Shown here: in pieces, positions 13,601 through 23,400 of the stretch
How positions within the stretch are numbered: position 1 is the first letter of the stretch
Layout of the letters: the number at the start of each line of letters is the position of its first letter
Source: Zeus faber
Taxonomy: Eukaryota; Chordata; Actinopteri; Zeiformes; Zeidae
Assembly (NCBI GenBank): GCA_960531495.1
Contig: OY482846.1
Span: 13,709,986 to 13,773,985 of the forward strand
DNA: 64,000 nucleotides
Direction: 5' to 3'
The notes under the pieces: generated by a model
Databases searched by the model: none
Told to the model about the DNA's origin: nothing
Seen by the model: the letters and a program-made list of their open reading frames with translations, nothing else
Made by a program: the position numbers and the translations under genes

Positions 13601-16600
13601 GTTTGTGAATGGATGCCAACTTTGACATTTTTTTATTGGAATGGTACCTTTCCTCATTTTCTCAGCCTGCTCTTTCCATTGTTTGACTTCGTTTTCATTC
13701 ACCAGCCTTGAAGGAGGAAGACACGACACGTTCAGCAATAAGACGACCAGCGATGCCAGAGCAGATTTCAAATCCTGATGTCATTTTAGCTCGTGTTAGG
13801 CCGTTCCACCATCTTTGGTGGAATTAAATATGATTGACAAATGTTTTGCATTTATATAGCCATTCAATCACTCCCAAAGTGCCAGCAGTTATGAAAGTCA
13901 TTGAGTCAGAGCGAGATTTGGAAGAAATAGACAAATATTTGCCAATTGTTTGTTCCCAGCATTTTTGTTGAACCGTTACTGAGCTAAAACAGTACAACAG
14001 GGTTTTTCCATTGCAGGAAGGTACAGCCAGCATTAACTAATTGATCTTTCACTCTTCCATTGGTTCTGGGTAATGACGGAGCGCTCACATCCGCACGACG
14101 TTCTTCACGTTGAAGTTCTCCAGGGGTGTGACGTCGGGGTCGTGACCTTTGTCGTTCTGCAGGACCATCTGCTGCACGATGCGGTCCAGCAGCAGCCAGT
14201 ACTGCACCGTGTTCCCACTGCGCTTGTCTGGGGGGAGGGAGAGGATGGAAGTGAGGAAGGAAAGAAAGAAAGAGTGCAAAGTAGAGGATGGAAGAAAGAA
14301 CAAAGGGAGGAACAAAGGAAAAAGAGTGCAAAGTAGAGAAAGAAAAGTGTAACGTAGAGGATGTAATAAATAAAGAAATTAAATGATAGTACAGGAAGAA
14401 AGAGAAAGACAGAAAGAAAGGAATTAGTGCAAAGTAGAGAAAAGAGAGTGAAGTGGCGAACAAAAGACAAAGAATGAGAGCAAAGTAGAGGAAAGAAAGG
14501 AGTGAAAAGCAGAGAAAGAAAGATGAATGCAAAGGAAAGAAAGAAAAAAAGCTTGCAAAGCAGATAGGAAAGTGTAAAGTAGAGGAAGAAAGAAAGAATG
14601 CAAAGTAAAGGGAGAATGAAAGAAATAAAGTAGAGCAAAGAGAAAGGAGGGTGTAAAGATGAGGAAGAGAAAGACGGAAAGTGTGCAAAGGAGTGTAAAG
14701 TAGAGGGAGAGAGTCCAAAATAGAGAAAGAAAGAAAGAGTGCAAAGTAAAGGAAGAAAGAAAGGAAAGTGTTGGGTGGAGGAAGAAAGAAAGAAGGGGAG
14801 GGAAAATGAGTGTGAAAGAAAGAGATAATTTCAGAAACATTTCCAGTCTCACATGTGGAGCCTCTGAAGAGCATATGGACAAAACGTTAACATGCTGAGT
14901 GCATGTTACGAGAAAGAAAGAAAGGAAGAAAGAAAGAAAGCTTCACAGTAAACTTGAGTCTTGACCTCCCACGTGCACACCATACACACTTACGTGGCAT
15001 GAGGAGACAGTGGTGCAGCACGGACATAAAGTGCGGGTATGCGTCTGTGTGATTCATCCTCTTGCGGATGAGATCGAAAACCTGCGTGGCACTTTTGGTG
15101 TCTATATGCACCTGGAACAGAAAAGTGTGTGTGTGTGTGTGTGTGTGGGGGGGGGGGTAGAAATTAATAACTCAGTGAAAGCACCAGGGGCAAACCAAAC
15201 CAGGACAGCGAGACTACGGAGAAAGTGAGTTGTGGTGCTTTACCGATTCGAAACGTCGTGACAGAGCCAGCTCGTCCTCATTCCGCAGCATTTCAAAATA
15301 GTCTAAATGCCTGAGAGACGAGGGGGGAGACATGCAAACAGATGAGATGTGACAGTTATCTTGCCAACGTGAACAAACATCATCATGTCATTTCATAGGT
15401 TCACCATTTCATTCATTTTCTTTCTCAATCCCGGTTTTGACGGAGGGAGATGCAGACCCTCAAGTCAGACGGGTGGTTTAAAAAAAGACCAGACCACATC
15501 AAACACACAGAACATGAAACACGAGCCTCCTGAGTCATGTAAAATTAGATGAGCTGCAAAAAAAAAAAAACAACCCAAGAATAAAAACCTCTATGTTGGG
15601 AAAAAAAAAAACAGCCATTATTCCTGATAACAAAAAGGGCCCTCGGGGGAGCATCTGGGATTGTGTTCCACCGGCGGTGACATGAAAGAGGAGGTGAGTC
15701 CTGCCCCCAAATCTGAAGTCTTACAGCTAAACAACTACAGTAAAGAAAGTTAAACGTCACAATACCTGTAGATAATGTTACTGGGTTCATGGGTTCAAGT
15801 ATGATGATCAATGTAACACTCAGTCATTGTACACACTTAGTAAAACAAAAATTCTACTCATAGTCCATAAAGTACTACTTATTGCTAACAACTCATGGTT
15901 TCAATGTGGGATGGTTTAAATTTTGCATTTGGTTTATACGAGATTTAAAAAACGTCACGCCGGATCTAGAAGCATTTAGAGGAGTAACTAGAAAGGTCTT
16001 TGCTTGGAACTGGAAGGTACTTCATTCTGTACCTGTCTAACGTGGCGTTTTCATGTAAGCGTAGTTTATCGATCACAGGCTGAATTCCCAGCATCAGGAA
16101 CTCGTATCGCAGGTGGATACGGAACTCCAAACTCGTCTAAATGGGAAAATGAATGGGGAAATTGTGGATTTTAGAGCCAAAGTGGTAAAAATATAGACGT
16201 AGATAGTCTGACGTGAGCGGTTCCCTACCTCTCCAGCGCCTTGACTGAGCACAGCGTTGATGAAGGACATGATGGCCGTCTTCAGGTTGACCTCATCCCT
16301 GTACCGCCCGGTGCTCCGGTCCAGGTCGTTTAAAAGCGTCTGATGAGTGAATTTACAGTTTAAGCTTTAAACCATTGCAATATAATTCTTCCGTCCATTC
16401 TTCCCCGGCTGTAGTGGTCGCCCGCCCACCTGGAAGCGTGTCCTCTCGCAGGCGAAGCGCTGGTAGTGCAGCATGGCCTCCAGGATCTTCTTGTGGCCGC
16501 CGGGCACCAGGCACACGGCGCCCATGATCTCCAGCACGGCCACCTTGGTCTTAATGTTCTCCGTGGCCAGGCTCTGGGCGATGATGTTGATGCTCTCCGA

Positions 16601-19600
16601 GTGCGAGAGCACGTGGGCGCGGCCCTGCGAGTTGTTCATCAGGGCTTTGATGCAGCCGATCAGGGACGTGTGGATCTGGGACTCGGTGGTCTCATAGTCC
16701 ATGCTCTTGAGGAAGTTGAGGATGCACGTCAGGCCGTCCACGTCGATGAAGCGCGTCACAAACCTGATGGGGATGATTCGACACGGTTTAGCCAAACCGC
16801 GAAAAATATACATTGTACATCCGTAAACACACTGTGTATAAGTGAACATGATTCTGGACACCTCATAGGCTGAGTCCGCAGAGCAGTCTTCAAACTCTCG
16901 ATGGTTTTGTTCCTCTCCTCTTCATCCTCCTTCTCCAGAGCGATGAGCGTCTTCCTCTGTTCAACCAAGGAGACAGCAACAATCGATCGAGAAACCACTG
17001 CATACCATTCTGATCCGATCAATTTCAGAATGCCATTTTTAGTTCTCACTCAATTAGTCTAAGATGACGATTCAACGGCACGTGTTCAATAATTAAACCG
17101 TAACAAACCCAAGTTATGACCCCAGATGAACAGAAAAAGCTTGTCTTCTTTTCTCAGCCCTGCTAACTGTCAAAGAGCACTTGAACGCTTGATTCAGAAA
17201 AGGCAGTTTACTTGTTGATAGTCAGCTGAACAACAAAAGTGAAATTACTTAAGTAATATAACAAAAACAAAAAGGCCCCAATGAGTCATGGGTTGACGGC
17301 GTGACAAAAAAGCTCTGTACAATAACAGAAATATAAGCGTTTGAGTCTAAGGGTCACTTGACCTACTGAGATCACAAGATACGGAGACATTCTGCAAACA
17401 AAATTATGTCAATAAGCAAGATATTTTGGTCATATTTAATTTAGACAAATCAAACAATCTTTGACCTCATTTTGCAGCTTGATGGCAACAGTTAAGTTTG
17501 ACATGTAGATTAGAATTTATTGTTATAATATATAATTGATACTGGAGATACAAAGAGACCGTTTCAAAGCAAATTGATTTTTATGAATAGACTTCAAGCG
17601 AAGGTGAAGGTTGCAGCACAAACATTTCACATATTTTGTAAGTTGCTTTGTTTTGGGACTTACAGCTGCCATTGAATTGAGCTGATCGATGTAGTACTCA
17701 GGCCAGTTGGTTGCACTGTCGTTTTCCTCTTGTTCCTGTAAGAGACAAATAAAAGTGTTTCCAACAGAAACAAAGGATCATTTATAACAGGTCATTGCAA
17801 TAATTTCACCTGAGTGTGTTGTTTGTAAGGTGCAGTGTTACAGAGTACAAAGAAAAAGGAAGGATAACTAAGGGGATGCAACAGCGAGGCCGTCATCCAA
17901 GGAATTGAATGAGATAATGCGTTTTGAAAGCAGCGCAGGGCAGAATAACACGGTTATGGGAACACTCGCGGCTTGAGGGATGTGCTAGATAGGAGGAGTG
18001 CACAGCATCTGTCATGCAGGAGGCAAAGACGCTGTACAGCCTTGTGTGGGAACAACATCTTGTGTTTTTATTGTCATGTATCACAGTAGGCGGCCTCCGA
18101 GGACCCAGCGGTAGTAGAGTATTAATCTTCATATCATTATTAACTTAGACTAGTGTTTGACCTATTATGGGTTTTTAAGGGCCGACACTGATATTTGTTA
18201 GACTGAGGCTGCTGATACCGATATGTTGTGTCAATACCATTCAATTCAAAATTCTCTATGGCAAAGAAAATTAAAAAAAAAAAAAAAAGTGTAATAATAA
18301 TTCCAGGCTACATTACTGCCTTTAAATTAAGAATTCACTTTAATTTCATTTTGATAAAAAGAACGTGCAATGAAAATAAAATTGCATTTTCAAAATAAGA
18401 GTGCATGACAGCTATAATCAGATCAATCAGTCTCTGAGCAGATTACTTTCCTTTTCACACATTTCTTTTTCACAAAAACACAGCTCCGCAGAGCGGAAAT
18501 CGCTTCTGACAAAAATAACGCAACATCAAACTATATTGATATGAACGGAATTCTCTCATCCTATATCTCGTTTGAAAATATATCGATATACTGTAAAAAG
18601 TTAGTATACCGCCTACCCCTACGAGGTTTATGACATTGACAGGCCGATATCAGATACCTAATAAAACGCCAAAATCGGTCTGATATATCCAATGTGCGAT
18701 AGATCAGTCACACCCTAACTGAGACCAACATGGATGCCGACAAATATGAGCACACGTGGGGACAGGGGTTGCGGCACATAAATAGCTGGGAGCGGAATAA
18801 ATGGAGCAGGGAGTTAAAGTAGGGCGACACAGATCAGGCAGCCTATTTTCCCTTCCAACTCCCAACTTCACCAAACACAAACACAAGTCGGAGGAAGTGA
18901 TGAGAAGAGGATATTTAATCGCCGCTCCAGCTCGCCAAGAGCACAGCGTCTTGAGATAACTATTGGAGATTAGCAAATGAATGTTTAAAACTGTGGATTA
19001 GGGACATGGGATTGACTTATGCCCAGAGAAATCCTGTGACGTGTCCATTTTTATTACAAGAAGAAATGCAGAGGTTTCTACTACTGACGTGGAGCTTCTA
19101 CCTCTCTGGGAATACAGTGGAAAGAGAATGAACTGACACTGACCTTGACTAGTGTATAAAAAGGCTCCCAGCTTTTCATTTAAACTCTTGGTCCATTAAG
19201 CACAAGCGAGCTGTGACCATCAGAAACTAATTGGGCAGCAGTTAATAACGCAGCCTGCGGAGGCTTGGCCGCTTCGCAGGGATCTCGCAGCGACCGAGAG
19301 ACAGAAACGGCCGATCCTGCTGTTCTCCACGCACACTGTGCCAAATTGACCTGCCAGTACCTGGAACTAGCTCAGTGCATGAGGGGAGGAAATGCATCAA
19401 AGAGACCATTCAGGGGACGGAGGGGTGCTGGGTTCTTATTAAAAAGCGGATTTAGTCATTTATTCAGAATGTCAGTCGGCTTTAAAGGCTGTAACTTGAA
19501 GGACCCAGTCAAGGTAATTTTAGAGGAGATTTTCCGGAGAAGGAAAGATGCGTAAATCCACCCACGGTGAAATCGACCAAAGAAATAAACCTGTAGAAAA

Positions 19601-20363
19601 CTAAAAAATGATTTTCAGATGTCCCGGGGGGAGAAGAGCATAAACAGGAAGCAAAAAGATTCATTCTCTCCAGCGTTTCATCCAGCGAGGTGGCCGGCCA
19701 AAGCAAACCCTGCGACGGAAACGTTGAGAGAAACCTTCGAACCGGAGGTGCACCTTCATCGCACCGAACACAAAAGCGGCACCTGTGGATGGGAAGCTTC
19801 CTTGTTTGCTCTGGACAGCTGAGTACTTCCTCCATGCCACAGCCTCTTCCTCTCCAGGCTCAGATAGTGCGTTTGCCCTGTGGGAGCTGTGCCTCTCTAG
19901 CGGGGCCGCAGCTGGGCCGCAGCCGAGTCAGCGTTGTTGATGCACTAGTGTCCAAACCCCCCCCCCAATGGGATCTCTTGCGGCAAACAAGGGACAAAAC
20001 TTAAATAAAGAAGTTGGAAGTGTCAGCAGAAATGGTAACATTTTGGGCTTCGGGGGTGTTTGCCCTCCTTAGACCGGTTCTAATGGGGCCGCTAATGGGG
20101 ACGCAGCAGAAGTAGGAGGTTTAGCTGCACTGCCTGCATTCCATTTCCAAACCCCCTCCATCTATATTCTCTCCGTTCTCCTCCTCCTCCTCCTCCTCCT
20201 CCTCCTCACAGCCGACTTGAGCGAAAAGCATCCCGCGAGTGCAGCAGAAAATGAATGCGTGGTTACAGCCCATAATGAAGTGTTTGTATATATATATTTA
20301 GATTGCAACCTGCCCTGTCAGAGCCGTTGCTAAGACATTGAAGCAGTTAGTCACCAAGGGTGT

Positions 20364-20410
<47 letters not shown>

Positions 20411-23400
20411 GGGAGAGAGAGATGCTATCAGGGTCAATGTTACATAAACATACTGTATATTTAAACATACCGTACATATAACAAACACTGTATTATTTAT
20501 TATAGAACACTGGTGTTGTTCACTTGTTGAATGTAAAGGTAAAATTGAAGGTAAAATATGAATATAACCTTCATCAAAAATCTTGGAAACCATTACTTGC
20601 AACCACTGAAATGCTGCTAGTAATTGAGCAAATGTTTTCTAGGATTGAATGTGCTTGTGTTAAAGCGTGGTGACGCATTTTCTCTGACTCCGACAGCTGC
20701 TTTTAGGAACTCGCGAGTTGAAATAATTAACTTGCATTCAGTTTTTCATCTTTTACAGAAAATCCCAGAACCCCTCCCCTCAAGTTCACAACAAGGCAAG
20801 GAAACCGATTTATAAAATCTGCAGGGTCTCCTATACTGTATATTCACACCGATGACCTCTGCAAATGTTCGAAAAAATGTTAATGTTACAGTTGAGGTAA
20901 GGTTGAATAGCTGACTGGAACTATCAGATCACTAACAGAGTATTTAAAATAATAAACCACTGGAACTGATACTAATTCTAGACCTGCAATCCATCATTGA
21001 ATTAATTTGCACTAATAAATAAAGTTAGTGTTCCTACTGCTTCCTGTGTGATTGGATAATCGGATTATAAACACTTGCACTGCTTTCTGTACACTGGCCT
21101 CATTTTGTTTAGCTAATATAATCACCTTAAATCATTTTACAGCAGCACAACACGATCAGTTGATGATGCTAGATAAATCCAACACAAAAATGCTCTTTAA
21201 AATAAGCCTCTGTGGGATATAATACCTATTAAGTTATAAAATATCAATGGCAGGTCCATACTATTCCAGCCACGGCCTGAGAAAACCTCATGGATGGATA
21301 CCAGGGCTTTTTAGAAATCACCTCATACTTAGGACACTGTAAATTTAAAAATGACATAATGTTCAGTTCCTCGTGAAGCCAATGGAAAGGACATTGCATT
21401 AAGTCATTCAGCAGACACTTGTCCAATAAGGACATTTTGTCTGTAGTATCAAACCAACTGTGCATCACAGTCACACAGCGTCATCTCCTCCCATGGCTTC
21501 TATCACTGCTATGCAGAGGACGCTCAACTCTACCTCCCCTCTCCCCCCCCCCGAAGCACCAAACGATAGGAGCATCGGCGAGCCGGCCAAACATCTGCCC
21601 CCCATTTACTTGCAGACAACATGAACCTGCAGCCATATGTCCCGAGGAGAGTAAAGCGGGAACAGAGCAAATATCTCTCTCTGTGGGTTTGTTGGGTTTT
21701 ATGGAGCTCAGCATAATGACGTCAAACTCGCTGAAGAGATTATGCAAAGAGCGGCCAGTGAGGACATTGATCAATAATTTTCAACAAACACAGGCCGGGT
21801 TTATTTTTAATTAGCCTGCCTGGGGAGAGGCCTGCTCGGGGTTTGATGTTGGGATGCCGTTTTACCTTCTTTTTGCTGCAGTAGATCTGCCATTTCTTCT
21901 CTGTGGGCAGAGCGAACATGGCTTCCCGGTGTTTCTCGGAGAGGTCAAGCTCATCCTGTATGGTGTGAAAAACACAGAAAATGGGGTTGGCTGAGAAACA
22001 AAGAACAACCATTGTTGACAATTATTCAAACTTCACTGATAACTGGATGGACAGGAAAATATTTATCGTGAACGTTAATATTGGAAAAATATATATAGGT
22101 GACAAATATACTGGCAACTCAGCTATAGTTATTCTCTCAATTTAAAAGATTCTGAAGCCCTCCAAATCACTAGAGTTGACTCCCAATGATCAAAAATGTA
22201 TCTTGATAAAGGCTTAAAATTCAGAAGTTCTCGGAGAACATCTCTGAATTAATGCATTGGTTTCCCTTTCTGTTTGAGTGCAAAAGAGCTGGTTGTGAAA
22301 GTAGTTGCAACAGAGCTCTGTTTTGAGTTAGAGATATGTTTTTTTGCTGTGTCTCCCCACACTATCAGTGGGCTATTGCCGGGGTCTCTCGAGCGAGAAT
22401 TATCAGATGTCTGTCGGGCTTTCGACATGTGAGTAATAGGGAAAAGACAAGGCGTGGTCTATCCCCGTGACATGTGGTAACAACATCTGGAATCAACATG
22501 GGTCACTATCTAGAACAGATACTCCACGGAGGCTTGCGAGGGGAGCTGTTGTGAACTGCTAACTGAAAGGTGGCCAAGGTTTACACATTCTGGAGGGATT
22601 CACACAGGGTGGTTCAAACGTATCAGGCAACAGTCCGTCGGTCATTAACCTAATTCCAAAGTTTTATATAAAGCTGAGCGGTCTTTACTTTAATGCAGCT
22701 GCTGGCTGGATTGTTCTCAGGGAGATGGAGCATGAAAGGATGCTCGGATAATCGGATGATTCAGTCACATTTTCCAACGGGAGACAAGCGTTGTATAGTT
22801 TTATATAATTTGGGACATTTGGCCAAAAGCTTATCAATGGTGAGGTCTGTGGATGGTTGAAAGTTTTCCAGAGAGCAGGAATTATGCTGTTACACATTTA
22901 TATCCTAGTCTACACGTCTCATCTGACTAGTTGCCAGACTAAATAAGCATCATGAGAATCGATGGTAAAATCACACTCAGGCCTCACATTAATATGAAGT
23001 AAGGACACAGCACATTATGTCAACATATTCCAATTAAATGATTCTTTATCAACATGATCAAACTCTGTACTTAATCAGATTTTATAAACAGAATAAATGG
23101 GTAAAACATGTTTTTCACTAGAGCTTATCTATGGGGATTTTTTCCTTTTGACGTTTCCTGTTGAAACACATGTCCTGCCGATCAATACTTGTGCTGATCA
23201 AATGTCTTAAAAGGGTTGTGCGGCTGATTGATTTTCAGGTACTTCCTACTGAGTACCCCTCACATCCCGTTGGAGGATGTTTAATGAGCAGCATGTTTAT
23301 TAAGCATTAAATCGAGCACCTTCCTTTCTTTTTATCTGAACTTGTGTAAAAATAGCCTTTGAAAACCCTTGCAGAGCTCAACAGGGATCTCAAGCTTAAA

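Larger units (their letters stand above)
18726..21865. other. daam1 intron, no gene seen
   Basis: Apart from the TG and CTC repeats I see no coding or RNA gene. A GC-richer patch at about 19250-20110 is the only compositional change. Confidence 0.6.

Noticed and set aside
13984..14882. 296-codon minus-strand Phe/Leu/Ser-rich ORF
   Set aside because: It is the translation of a pyrimidine-rich minisatellite in an intron; no start context or homology, and it only fuses by chance with the true exon.
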